Assembly (NCBI GenBank): GCA_963706385.1 | Contig: OY970153.1 | Location: 1,302,001 to 1,366,000, forward strand | Length of the DNA: 64,000 nucleotides | DNA from: Poindextera sp963706385 | GTDB taxonomy: Bacteria; Pseudomonadota; Alphaproteobacteria; Caulobacterales; Caulobacteraceae | Reading direction: 5' to 3' | In this document: one piece after another, positions 8,388-16,379 of the stretch | Numbering within the stretch: position 1 is the first letter of the stretch | Layout: every line of letters starts with the position of its first letter | Notes under the pieces: generated by a model | What the model saw: the letters and a program-made list of their open reading frames with translations, nothing else | The model's database searches: none | Told to the model about the DNA's origin: nothing | Translations under genes and position numbers: made by a program

Positions 8388-8458
8388 GCGAGCAGCTCCT
8401 CGGTGTCGATTTCGGCCTGGGTGGCGGCGGAGACGTCAAACGGACCGAACTTGCGCAT
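8384..8458 (-). CDS. Small 24-aa ORF coupled to ligK
   Basis: A short ORF starting MRKFGPFDV and ending EIDTEELLA fills most of the ligC-ligK gap. Its TGA overlaps the ligK ATG (ATGA), the same arrangement as the real gene junctions further down this operon. No convincing Shine-Dalgarno is seen upstream. It may be a translated coupling leader for ligK, a remnant of a longer gene, or chance. I do not recognise the peptide. Confidence 0.35.
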   Translation of the reverse strand: MRKFGPFDVSAATQAEIDTEELLA

Positions 8459-8475
8459 ACGCTTCACCCCATCCC

Positions 8476-9417
8476 CTAAAGGAGGCTCTTCTCGATGCGG
8501 TCCAGTGTCCGCATGGCGGGCAGGCATTGGGCGACGGAGGCGTTGGGCTCGCGGCCCTGGCGGATAGCGGCGAAGAACTCGCGATCCTGCAGTTCGATCC
8601 CGTTCATCGAGACGTCGACCCGCGAGACGTCGATCGGGGTCTCCTTGCCATCCACCAGGTCGTCGTAGCGGGCGATGTAGGTGCCGTTGTCGCAGATGTA
8701 GCGGAAGAAGGTGCCCAGCGGCCCGTCATTGTTGAACGACAGCGACAGCGTGCAGATCGCTCCGCCCGGGACCTTCATCTGGATCGACATGTCCATGGCG
8801 ACGCCGAGCTCCGGATGCATCGGTCCCTGAACGCCGCGGGCCACGCTGGCGGTCTCGCCGGTCTGATACTGGAACAGATCGACCGTGTGGCAAGCGTGAT
8901 GCCACAAGAGGTGGTCGGTCCAGCTCCGCGTCTGTCCCAGGGCGTTCATGTTGGTGCGGCGGAAGAAATAGGTCTGAACATCCATCTGCTGGACCTTCAG
9001 TTCGCCGGCCACGATCTTCTTGTGGATCCACTGGTGGCTGGGATTGAACCGGCGGGTGTGGCCAGCCATGGCGATCTTGCCGGCCTTCTTCTGGGCCGCA
9101 TCCAGCCGCTCGGCGTCGGCCAGATTGTCGGCCATGGGAATTTCGACCTGCACATGCTTGCCCGCCTCCAGGCACTGGATGGCCTGGGCCGCGTGCATCT
9201 GCGTGGGGGTGGCCAGGATCGCCGCCTCGACGCCCGGCTGGGCCAGCCCCGCGGCCAAATCCTGGGCCCAGTGGGGGATATTGAAGCGCTCGGCCACGGC
9301 CCGCGTGGTGTCCGCGCCACCGCCGACTAGGGAGACCACCTCGATTCCGTCGATCTTCTGAATCGCCTCCAGGTGCTTGATTCCGAACGCGCCCTGCCCG
9401 GCCATGACGATCTTCAT
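8476..9417 (-). CDS. ligC: 4-carboxy-2-hydroxymuconate-6-semialdehyde dehydrogenase LigC
   Basis: 313 aa GFO/IDH/MocA-family NADP dehydrogenase that oxidises the cyclised ring-cleavage product (CHMS hemiacetal) to 2-pyrone-4,6-dicarboxylate. N-terminal MKIVMAGQGAFGIKHL is the Rossmann motif. HVQVEIPMAD, GHTRRFNPSHQ.IH.KIVAGEL, QMDVQTYFFRR and RSWTDHLLWHHACHTVDLF are nearly the SYK-6 LigC sequence. The start at 9417 is preferred over the ATG at 9435 because GAGG lies 6 nt upstream and the length then equals LigC. It is the first gene of the lig operon, and the region upstream carries palindromes. Confidence 0.95.
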   Translation of the reverse strand: MKIVMAGQGAFGIKHLEAIQKIDGIEVVSLVGGGADTTRAVAERFNIPHWAQDLAAGLAQPGVEAAILATPTQMHAAQAIQCLEAGKHVQVEIPMADNLADAERLDAAQKKAGKIAMAGHTRRFNPSHQWIHKKIVAGELKVQQMDVQTYFFRRTNMNALGQTRSWTDHLLWHHACHTVDLFQYQTGETASVARGVQGPMHPELGVAMDMSIQMKVPGGAICTLSLSFNNDGPLGTFFRYICDNGTYIARYDDLVDGKETPIDVSRVDVSMNGIELQDREFFAAIRQGREPNASVAQCLPAMRTLDRIEKSLL

Positions 9418-9660
9418 CTGCGCCTCGATATTCACACGGTCTTGCGGAAGAGTCCGCCGACCTGGGTCGATCCTATAGGGTTCAGGCCGATCGATATTAT
9501 CGCGAATTCAGCCTGACCCATTCGGTTTGATCACATATGTCTTGGTCCGCGCCGCCGCCAAATCCACCTCACCGGCCGGCGAGTTCCCGCCTCGCGGGCG
9601 GACGAAGGGGGTTCGAAATCGTCCCTTCGCCGCCTCGAAAGGCGCAACCGCCGCGACCGG
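9418..9660. promoter_or_regulatory. lig operon promoter region with nested palindromes
   Basis: This is the upstream region of ligC and also the 3' end of the ligM operon. Two inverted repeats are seen. TCAGGC at 9482-9487 pairs with GCCTGA at 9511-9516, and between them CGATA-T-TATCG at 9492-9502 is a perfect palindrome. The layout suits a LysR- or other dimeric-regulator site for the lig operon, though no regulator gene is adjacent. A 7-bp hairpin (CGAAGGG 9603-9609 / CCCTTCG 9623-9629) is the only terminator-like structure after ligM, and it has no T-tract. Confidence 0.4.
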
Positions 9661-11061
9661 TCAGACGTGGCGCGTGCGCCAACCCTCCGCATAGGCCTCG
9701 CGGGCGTCGCGGGCGTAGGGGACCGGCGAGACCTTCACGCGGACCTCGATCTGCTTGTGGGGCTCGACCGTCGTCTTCTTGGTGCCGCCGCCTTCTTCGC
9801 CCCAGACCAGGGTGAGCACGTCGCCGACATTGATGTTCGGATCGACGGCGCCCAAGGAGAGCACCGACCGCTCGTTGTAGCTGTAGCCGGTGAACATCGA
9901 CAGGCCGACCACGTTGCCGCCCATCATCACCTTGTCATAGGACGACGATGAATAGTTGGACAGCGGCAGGTCGAGGAACTTGTAATTCTCACCGCCCGGC
10001 ACGAACAGCGAGGCCATGATCTTGGTGACATCTTCGGCGTTCCAGGCGAACGTGACCTTCTTGCGTTGCGGTTCTTTCGACTTCTTCTCGAGCGCTTCAC
10101 GGCCGATGAAGTCATGGTCGAACTTGACGAACGGGCCGTAGCCCAGTTCGTACGGCGTCAGATAGTAGTCTTCGATGTTGTCGGAGACGAAGCTGCCGCC
10201 GATCGAGCTGGTGGCTTCATAGCCGTTGACCGGCAGCCACTCGCGATACGCCTTCATCTTCTCGCCGGTGTAGACCGCCGGAAGCGGGGACGGAATCCAG
10301 CCGGATTCAAGCGTGTTGGTCGCGTAGGCGCGCGAGCCGACCGGAACCAGGCCGAACTCCTTGCCGGCCTCGACAATGGCTTCGCGGATTTCGTCGCCTT
10401 CGGCGTACGGGCCCCAGATCTCCAGCCCGGGCGCGCCGGCCATGCCGTGCCGGAGCGCGCGGACCTTGCGTCCGGCGATGTTGATCACGTCCATGTTGAA
10501 GAACTTGACGTCCGGAACCGGTCCGCCGTTCAGCTTTTCGAGCACCTTGGCCGCGTTCGGACCTTGAATCTGGAAACGGTACCGGCGGCGGACCACCGGC
10601 TTGCCGCCCGGGCGGGAGGGCGAGCGGTCGTCACGGTCGAGTTCGACCTTGTAACCGCCCGTCTCGGCGTGGAATTGCACCCAGTTGATGGTCGGCGCGC
10701 GTCCGACGATATTGAATTCATTCTCGCCGAGATAGAACAGGATCACGTCGCCGATTACGTATCCGTCATAGCTGCACGGAACGAATTGCTTGGCCTTGTT
10801 CGGAACGAATCCCTTGAAGCTGTTGATGGCGAGATGGGAAAGCAGCCGGAACGCATCGGGCCCCTTGATGATCATCTCGGCCATGTGGTGGGACTGGTCG
10901 AAAAGCACCGCCGTCTCACGCCACGCGCGCTGTTCGTCGCGCCAGTTGGTGAACTCGCCGGGAACGACCGGATAGACATAGGCTCCGATTTGAGAATTCC
11001 GGAAATAATCAACCGGAACTCGAACATTACTCAGCAATTCTTCCAAATTTTTAGGATTCAT
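9661..11061 (-). CDS. ligM: Tetrahydrofolate-dependent vanillate/3-O-methylgallate O-demethylase LigM (GcvT-like)
   Basis: 466 aa GcvT-family aminomethyltransferase homologue. It transfers the aryl methyl group of vanillate (or 3-O-methylgallate) to tetrahydrofolate, giving protocatechuate (or gallate) and 5-methyl-THF. It matches SYK-6 LigM closely: RNSQIGAYVYPVV, FTNWRDEQRAW, AVLFDQSHHM, DDRSPSRPGGKPV, FQIQGP, RHGMAGAPGLEIWGPY, NTLESGWIPSPLPAVYTGEK and KFDHDFIGREALE. Length is usual (471 aa in SYK-6). It is the last gene of the folD-folB/metF/purU operon, which recycles the methyl-THF it produces. A second, more diverged copy is at 55097-56494. Confidence 0.93.
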   Translation of the reverse strand: MNPKNLEELLSNVRVPVDYFRNSQIGAYVYPVVPGEFTNWRDEQRAWRETAVLFDQSHHMAEMIIKGPDAFRLLSHLAINSFKGFVPNKAKQFVPCSYDGYVIGDVILFYLGENEFNIVGRAPTINWVQFHAETGGYKVELDRDDRSPSRPGGKPVVRRRYRFQIQGPNAAKVLEKLNGGPVPDVKFFNMDVINIAGRKVRALRHGMAGAPGLEIWGPYAEGDEIREAIVEAGKEFGLVPVGSRAYATNTLESGWIPSPLPAVYTGEKMKAYREWLPVNGYEATSSIGGSFVSDNIEDYYLTPYELGYGPFVKFDHDFIGREALEKKSKEPQRKKVTFAWNAEDVTKIMASLFVPGGENYKFLDLPLSNYSSSSYDKVMMGGNVVGLSMFTGYSYNERSVLSLGAVDPNINVGDVLTLVWGEEGGGTKKTTVEPHKQIEVRVKVSPVPYARDAREAYAEGWRTRHV

Positions 11062-11134
11062 AACCTGTTCTCCCGATGATGGATGCGTCTTTAGCTGTCG
11101 AACTTGCTTCGTTCAGGCCGTTCCGAATGGATTT

Positions 11135-12001
11135 CTATTGAAAGATAACCGTCCGATGGCCGTTGAGCAGCACCCGCCGCTCGGCATGCCATTGCACGGC
11201 GCGCGCGAGGACCACGGATTCGACGTCGCGTCCGATCGCCACCAGATCCTCGGCGGAGAAATTGTGACGCACCCGCTCCACGCCCTGCTCGATGATCGGA
11301 CCTTCGTCGAGGTCGGCGGTCACGTAGTGCGCGGTCGCGCCGATCAGCTTGACCCCACGGTCATGGGCGCGATGGTAGGGCTTGGCCCCCTTGAAGCTGG
11401 GCAGGAACGAATGGTGGATGTTGATGATGCGGCCAGGATAGCGGGCGCAGAAATCCTCCGACAGCACCTGCATGTAGCGGGCGAGCACGATGAGTTCGAC
11501 ACCCTCCGCCTCGATCAGGTCGGCCAGAGCGCGTTCCTGCTGCGCCTTGGTCTCCGGCGTGACCGGCAACAGGTGGAACGGGATTCCATTTTGCTCGGCC
11601 AGTTGGGCGAAGTCGCCGTGGTTGGAGACGATCAGCCGCAGATCGATCGGCAGGGCGCCGATACGGTGGCGGAATAGCAGATCGTTCAGACAGTGGCCCA
11701 ACCGGGAGACCATCACCAGTGTTCGCACCGGTGCGCTCTGGTCGCAGAACTGAACCTGCATGTCGAATTTCCGCGCGATCGGCGCGAAGGCGTCGCGCAG
11801 GGCGGGCAAGCTGTGCCCCGCCAGCGACTGGAAGCTGGTGCGCAGGAAGAAGCGGCCGTTGCCGCGGTCGCCGAACTGGGCGTTCTCGACGATGTTGCAG
11901 CCGTGATCGAACAGGAAGCGCGAGACGTCGGCGACGATGCCCATGCGATCCGGGCAAGACAAGGTGACGAGGAAAAGGGGTCCGGCGGGTTTTTTCGACA
12001 C
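11135..12001 (-). CDS. purU: Formyltetrahydrofolate deformylase PurU
   Basis: 288 aa. It hydrolyses 10-formyl-THF to formate and THF. An N-terminal ACT-like domain (LVTLSCPDRMGIVADVSRFL, residues about 10-30) is followed by the formyltransferase-type catalytic domain with SNHGDF, ARYMQVLS, INIHHSFLPSFKGAKPYHRA and IGATAHYVTADLDEGPIIEQ. The His and Asp of these motifs are the catalytic residues of the family. The GTG at 12001 gives the full ACT domain and lies 10 bp after metF. In this operon it probably regenerates free THF for LigM by releasing excess one-carbon units as formate. Confidence 0.95.
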   Translation of the reverse strand: MSKKPAGPLFLVTLSCPDRMGIVADVSRFLFDHGCNIVENAQFGDRGNGRFFLRTSFQSLAGHSLPALRDAFAPIARKFDMQVQFCDQSAPVRTLVMVSRLGHCLNDLLFRHRIGALPIDLRLIVSNHGDFAQLAEQNGIPFHLLPVTPETKAQQERALADLIEAEGVELIVLARYMQVLSEDFCARYPGRIINIHHSFLPSFKGAKPYHRAHDRGVKLIGATAHYVTADLDEGPIIEQGVERVRHNFSAEDLVAIGRDVESVVLARAVQWHAERRVLLNGHRTVIFQ

Positions 12002-12011
12002 GGGCGAACCT

Positions 12012-12929
12012 TCAGGTGCTTTTGGCCAGCGCGGCGGCCGCGGGATGGGCTTCGGCGATGAGCTGATTGGCCCACGCGACCGACTTGGCGACGCCGCCGA
12101 AGGTGAAGATGTGGACGCCTTGGACCGCCGGCGCCGGTCCGGGGCCCCGCTCCAGGCCCGCGGCGATCTCGCCGAGGAGGGCCTCGGGACTGTCCTGCAG
12201 CAGCAGGTGGCCGAAGGTCTCCCCTTGGGAGCCAAGGGCGCGCAGGGAATTGCCGATGCCGCAATACAGCGCGTATTTCCACAGAGTCTTCTTGCTGGTC
12301 GGGCCGGCGATGCCGATGCGGATGGGCACGCCCGGGGCTTCCCCTCGCAGCGCGTCGAGGTGATCGAGCACCGGCGGGGCCTCGAGGGCGAACTGGCTGA
12401 CCAGCCGCGGCTCCAACCCGTGAGACCGGGCGTAGGCGATCTTGGCTCGCAGCGCCTCGCGCATCGTCGCGGCGTCCACCTTGGGATGGCCTTCCGGATG
12501 GCAAGCGAAGGAAAGCCGCGTGACGCCGCGCTTCTCGAAGAGGCCGGTCTCCAGAAGCTGGAGCGTGGAGTGGTAGGGACCGTCCGGCTGCGCCCGGTCT
12601 CCGGCGATGACCAGCGCCGAACGCACGCCGGCGTCATCGGCGAAGCGGCCCAGCAGACCATCGAGCTGGGAAGGCCCCTCGAAGCTGCGGGCGACGATAT
12701 GGGGCACCGGCGTCAGCCCCAACCGGCCGACCCGACGCGCCGCCTCGATCACGCGGGCATGACTTTCGCCCGGGACGAAGGCGATGAAAACCTCGGTTCC
12801 GGAAGGCAAGTCGGCTTCGCAGGTCTCGGTGACCGCGCGGTCCGCTCCGGTGATTTCGATTGAATAGCCGGCAAGCAGCCGGGCGGCGGCCTGCCGAGGG
12901 GACGCGGAGACGGAGACGCTCGCGTTCAT
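12012..12929 (-). CDS. metF: Methylenetetrahydrofolate reductase MetF
   Basis: 305 aa FAD-dependent TIM-barrel reductase. In LigM clusters it is thought to run from 5-methyl-THF toward 5,10-methylene-THF. The IEITGAD start region, AGDRAQPDGPYHST.QLLETG, FACHPEGHPK and SQFALEA segments match the MetF family; IGIAGPTSKKTLWKYA lies in the C-terminal half. ATG at 12929 (MNASVSVSA). It is spaced 61 bp from the folD-folB fusion upstream and 10 bp from purU downstream. Confidence 0.88.
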   Translation of the reverse strand: MNASVSVSASPRQAAARLLAGYSIEITGADRAVTETCEADLPSGTEVFIAFVPGESHARVIEAARRVGRLGLTPVPHIVARSFEGPSQLDGLLGRFADDAGVRSALVIAGDRAQPDGPYHSTLQLLETGLFEKRGVTRLSFACHPEGHPKVDAATMREALRAKIAYARSHGLEPRLVSQFALEAPPVLDHLDALRGEAPGVPIRIGIAGPTSKKTLWKYALYCGIGNSLRALGSQGETFGHLLLQDSPEALLGEIAAGLERGPGPAPAVQGVHIFTFGGVAKSVAWANQLIAEAHPAAAALAKST

Positions 12930-12990
12930 CGCCGCATCCTCCCGTTGAGCGCCGGCGGGTTCAGGTTTGAAAACGTCATTCGACACCGCG

Positions 12991-14328
12991 TCATGACCGG
13001 GCATGTGTTGATCCGGCGGGACAGCTTGCCGCAAACGTCGCCGAGGGGGCCTCGGCCCGGCGGATGATTTCCACGCCGGCTCCCGCGGCGCCGGCGATGG
13101 CGCGCAACTTCTCGATCCGCACCCGGACGCAGCGCACGCGGGGATCGTCGAGGCATTGCTCGGCGACGCGTTCGGCCATCTCCTCGACCAGTCGAATATG
13201 CCCGGCGCCGGCCAAGGCTTTGACGCCATCGGCCACGGTCTGGTAGCAGACCACGCCGAGCCCCTCCCCGCCTCGTTCAACCTCCAACTCGACATTGACG
13301 CGAACCGGCTGGCGCTCCCGCAACTCGTGTTCATAAACGCCGACAGCGGCCATCACGTCGAGGTCTCGGATCACGATGCAGTCCGGATCGGCGACCGCCG
13401 CGGGTCTGGGCGTCGCTCGCGTTTGGCCACCCAAAGCCTGGTGCTGGCGGCGCGCGGCATGGACGGTGTTGCGCATCAACATCGAAAGCGTCACCGGCCC
13501 CACGCCTCCAGGCGCCGGCGTCAACCAGCCCGCCACCTCTCTGACGGAGTCGAAATCGACGTCGCCCACCACGCGCGAGCGGCCGTCCTCGTCGATCGTC
13601 GGATTGATGCCGATATCGATGACCGCGGCGCCCGGCTTGATCATGTTCGACCCGATCAGTTTGGGCTGGCCGACGGCGACGAACACCGCGTCGGCCCGAC
13701 GAGCGTGCATGGCCAAGCTGCGGGTCATGTGATGGCAGACGGTGACCGTGGCCCCCTCCGCCATCAGCAGGAAGGCGATGGGTTTGCCGACGATTTCCGA
13801 GTGGCCGATGACCACCACTTCCAGCCCCTCGATCCTCAGGCCGGTGCGCTTCAGCAGCTCCACCGCCGCCAACGCCGTGCAGGGGCCGATATCGGACAGG
13901 CCATAAACGATCTGCCCGATCGAATCCGGGTGCATGCCCTCGACGTCTTTCGAGGTCTGAATGGCGGCTTGCAGGCGCTTGACCGAGAGGTGGCGCGGAA
14001 CCGGGCGTTGCAGGATGACGCCGGTCACGGCGGGATCGGCGTTGAGCCGCTCGATCGCGCCCAGCGCCTCCGCCTCGTCCATCGCGGCGTCGAACGCCAC
14101 GTCCACGAACTCGATGCCCACCTTCGCGGCGGTGCGGCGCTGATTGCGGACATAGACGTCGGATGCGCCATGGTCGCCGAACGTGACCGACACCAGCCGA
14201 GGCTGCAGACCCGCCGCGGTCAGGTCCGCCACGTCCCGCGCCACCTGATCCAAGATCTCAGCCGCGACCGGCCTGCCGTCCAGCACATGGCACGGCGCGG
14301 CCGCCAGAAGCGCCGCCTGCCGGTTCAC
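12991..14328 (-). CDS. folD: FolD-FolB fusion: methylene-THF dehydrogenase/cyclohydrolase-like plus dihydroneopterin-aldolase-like domain
   Basis: 445 aa. Residues about 15-300 are FolD: YVRNQ, GVILQRPVP, DVEGMHPDSIG, VVIGHSEIVGKPIA, VCHHMTRSL, GAAVIDIGIN, TPAPGGVGPVTLSMLM. Residues about 330-430 are a FolB/DHNA domain: IRDLDVMAAVGVYEHELRE, GHIRLVEEMAERVA, VRVRIEKLRA. The GTG at 14328 has GGAGG 7 nt upstream. Two FolD active-site positions look altered. The lysine of the usual YVxxKxKA motif is Gln63, and the second Asp of DVDG is Glu130. In FolD enzymes the Lys is required for cyclohydrolase chemistry, so this protein may be a dehydrogenase only. It is first in the operon leading to ligM. 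Confidence 0.88.
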   Translation of the reverse strand: MNRQAALLAAAPCHVLDGRPVAAEILDQVARDVADLTAAGLQPRLVSVTFGDHGASDVYVRNQRRTAAKVGIEFVDVAFDAAMDEAEALGAIERLNADPAVTGVILQRPVPRHLSVKRLQAAIQTSKDVEGMHPDSIGQIVYGLSDIGPCTALAAVELLKRTGLRIEGLEVVVIGHSEIVGKPIAFLLMAEGATVTVCHHMTRSLAMHARRADAVFVAVGQPKLIGSNMIKPGAAVIDIGINPTIDEDGRSRVVGDVDFDSVREVAGWLTPAPGGVGPVTLSMLMRNTVHAARRQHQALGGQTRATPRPAAVADPDCIVIRDLDVMAAVGVYEHELRERQPVRVNVELEVERGGEGLGVVCYQTVADGVKALAGAGHIRLVEEMAERVAEQCLDDPRVRCVRVRIEKLRAIAGAAGAGVEIIRRAEAPSATFAASCPAGSTHARS

Positions 14329-14776
14329 GCCCGCGCCTCCGCGACGCCGCCGCGCAATCCGCTCGTCATTGCCGGAATCGCCGGCGAGACGCTTCGAGCA
14401 ACGCATCTGGTCTTGGGAACACTCAAATCGAATCCTCGCTACATGGCCGTCCGCTGGCGTTCGGGGCCGCATGCCTCGTCCGACCGAACCGGGTGGGAGG
14501 GCGCGAGCGGCCAATATGAGTACATTTTTCACGACCATCCGGCAAGGTTTAAGTTCGATCGCACCGGGCGAATTTCCAACGAACGCTGGCCGAATATCAT
14601 CCATTTTTCGTGATATTACAGGAAACTATTAGACCACCCTCCACCCCGGCTCGCTCGCGCCCCGCCCCTTCCGTCCGGCGCGACGACTTTAACCCATCTC
14701 AAAAAATGGATACATTTTTGCGTTTTCCGATGACGGGAGATTCACAAACCCGCGCGGTTGCTATATGGAGCGGCCC
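14329..14776. promoter_or_regulatory. Divergent control region of the ligM one-carbon operon and GntR gene, with three palindromic sites
   Basis: About 450 bp without a gene. AAAAATG-GATA-CATTTTT at 14702-14719 is a perfect 7-bp inverted repeat with a 4-nt spacer. AATATG-AGTA-CATTTTT at 14513-14529 has the same ATG-N4-CAT core. AATATCA (14593-14599) and TGATATT (14611-14617) form a perfect 7-bp repeat around a third CATTTTT (14602-14608). Repeated half-sites on both sides of the divergent promoters suggest binding by the adjacent GntR-family regulator. Confidence 0.55.
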
Positions 14777-15493
14777 ATGTCGCAGCAGTCCCAGATCGTC
14801 CTGAAACTGCGGGAAATGATCCTCAGCGGTAAGTTTCAACCCGGCGAGCGAGTCGCCGAGGTGCGCGTCGCCGACGATCTCGGGGTGTCGCGAACGCCCG
14901 TCCGCTATGCGCTGGGCGTCCTCGCCAGGGAGGGTCTGGTCGTGCCGACCGCCAACCAGCGCGGGTTCGTGGTTCGGGAAGTGACGCTGAAGGACATTCT
15001 CGACGCCACCGAACTTCGAGGCGTGCTCGAAGGCATGGCGGCGCGGCAGCTGGCCGAGAACGGCGTATCGGCCGAGGCTCAGAACACGCTCGATCGTTGC
15101 ATCGGCGAAGCGGCGGTGATCTTCGAAAAGGGGGAACTGGCGCCCGGCGACGGGAGCCTATGGGCGGAGATCAACGAGCGGTTCCACGACACGATCATCG
15201 ACGCCTCGGCCAACGCCCCGCTGATCCACGCGCTGCAGATCAACGATCAAGTGCCGTTCTCCGGCGCCGGCGCCTTCCTGAACGACACCGACGATGTCGG
15301 GGCGACACAGCGGCAATACTCCATCTTGCTCGTGGCCCAAAAACAGCACGAGACCATCGTCCAGTGCCTGCTGCGCGGCGAGGGCGCGCGTGTCGAAGCA
15401 CTCATGCGGGAACACTGCTTTCTCGCGATCGAAAACATCAATCTGTTCCGCTCGGGCATCGACGGCGTCCGCACCAAGCGGCTCGCCGCCTAA
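14777..15493 (+). CDS. GntR-family (FadR/FCD subfamily) transcriptional regulator, VanR-like
   Basis: 238 aa. N-terminal winged helix with the GntR signature (GKFQPGERVAE, LGVSRTPVRYAL, GFVVREV), followed by a helical FCD effector domain from about residue 75 with the metal/ligand-binding His pattern (NERFHDTII and REHCFLA). The start at 14777 (MSQQSQIV) has GGAG 6 nt upstream; an ATG at 14765 has no ribosome site. It is divergent from the folD-folB/metF/purU/ligM operon, so it probably represses that operon and responds to vanillate or a related acid, as VanR does in other proteobacteria. Confidence 0.88.
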   Translation: MSQQSQIVLKLREMILSGKFQPGERVAEVRVADDLGVSRTPVRYALGVLAREGLVVPTANQRGFVVREVTLKDILDATELRGVLEGMAARQLAENGVSAEAQNTLDRCIGEAAVIFEKGELAPGDGSLWAEINERFHDTIIDASANAPLIHALQINDQVPFSGAGAFLNDTDDVGATQRQYSILLVAQKQHETIVQCLLRGEGARVEALMREHCFLAIENINLFRSGIDGVRTKRLAA

Positions 15494-15524
15494 CCACGCG
15501 CCTCGGTCAGCCCGCCGCGCGCGG

Positions 15525-16379
15525 TCAGATCAGCCGGGTCAGCTCGCCAATGCTCGCGAGCGCCAGCGCCGGTCGCTCCTTCGCGGCGAGCGCGCCCATG
15601 GAGTCCAGGGTCTGCAGCCCGGTCGCCACGCAGACCGACACCGCGCCCACCCCGTTCGCCATGCGCATCTCCAAGCCCGGATCGTCGCCGACCACCACGA
15701 TTTGCCGCGCCGCGCTGATTGGCAGGCCCATCATCCCCATCGCCGTCCGGAACGCGTGCCGCGAAGGCTTGCCGAGCACGATCGCGCGTTTGCCGGTCAT
15801 CGAGCGGACCATCGCATTGATGGCGAAGCTCGACCCAATGGCCTTGCCGTCCCGGGTGGCGAAAAACGGCACATGCGAGGCGGTGGTCAAGGCCGCGCCG
15901 GCCCAGACATCGCGACAGGCGGCTTCCAGATCGGGAAAGCCGAACTCCCGGAACCAGCCGGTGAACACCGCCTCCACCCCATCGGCCGGCTCCGACGGCC
16001 CAATCACCTCGATCCCGGCCTCGCGCAGCGGCGTCATCACCCCCTCGCCACCCAGCACCCGCACTCGTCGCGTCCGCGTTCTGACGAAATAGTCCGCGGC
16101 CGAGGTGGCGGGGGTCATCATCTCGGCGTCGGCGACATCGAAGCCGGCCTTGCGCAGGCTGGCGGCGTAGTGGGCCGGCGGCTTGGCGGTGCCGTTGGTG
16201 AAGATGCGGAAGGGCGCGCCGCGCGCGCGCAGCTTGGCCAGCAGGGCGATCGCGCCGGGCAGGGCCGCGTGCCCGCCGCTGGCCTGATCGCCAAGCGCGA
16301 TGGTGCCGTCCATGTCGAAGATGAAGCCGCGCGCCCCGGCGATCCGCGCGCCGACGTCAGTCAAGGCCGGCGCCGGCAT
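15525..16379 (-). CDS. HAD-superfamily (NagD-type) phosphatase, candidate aroylacetate-phosphate phosphatase
   Basis: 284 aa haloacid-dehalogenase-like hydrolase. Motif I is FIFDMDGT (nucleophile Asp near residue 22), motif II RIFTNGT, motif III GKPS, motif IV VVGDDPGLEMRMA; a C2a-type cap lies between. Its 5' end overlaps the carboxyltransferase gene by 23 nt, so it belongs to the biotin carboxylase operon. In the Rhodococcus Hpe and Sphingobium Acv acetovanillone pathways a phosphatase removes the 4-phosphate after carboxylation. This gene is the natural candidate for that role here; the assignment rests on context. Confidence 0.82.
   Translation of the reverse strand: MPAPALTDVGARIAGARGFIFDMDGTIALGDQASGGHAALPGAIALLAKLRARGAPFRIFTNGTAKPPAHYAASLRKAGFDVADAEMMTPATSAADYFVRTRTRRVRVLGGEGVMTPLREAGIEVIGPSEPADGVEAVFTGWFREFGFPDLEAACRDVWAGAALTTASHVPFFATRDGKAIGSSFAINAMVRSMTGKRAIVLGKPSRHAFRTAMGMMGLPISAARQIVVVGDDPGLEMRMANGVGAVSVCVATGLQTLDSMGALAAKERPALALASIGELTRLI

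Noticed and set aside
12991..14604. Longer folD start at 14604
   Set aside because: The extra 92 residues have no homology and run through the palindromic control region; the GTG at 14328 has a good ribosome site.
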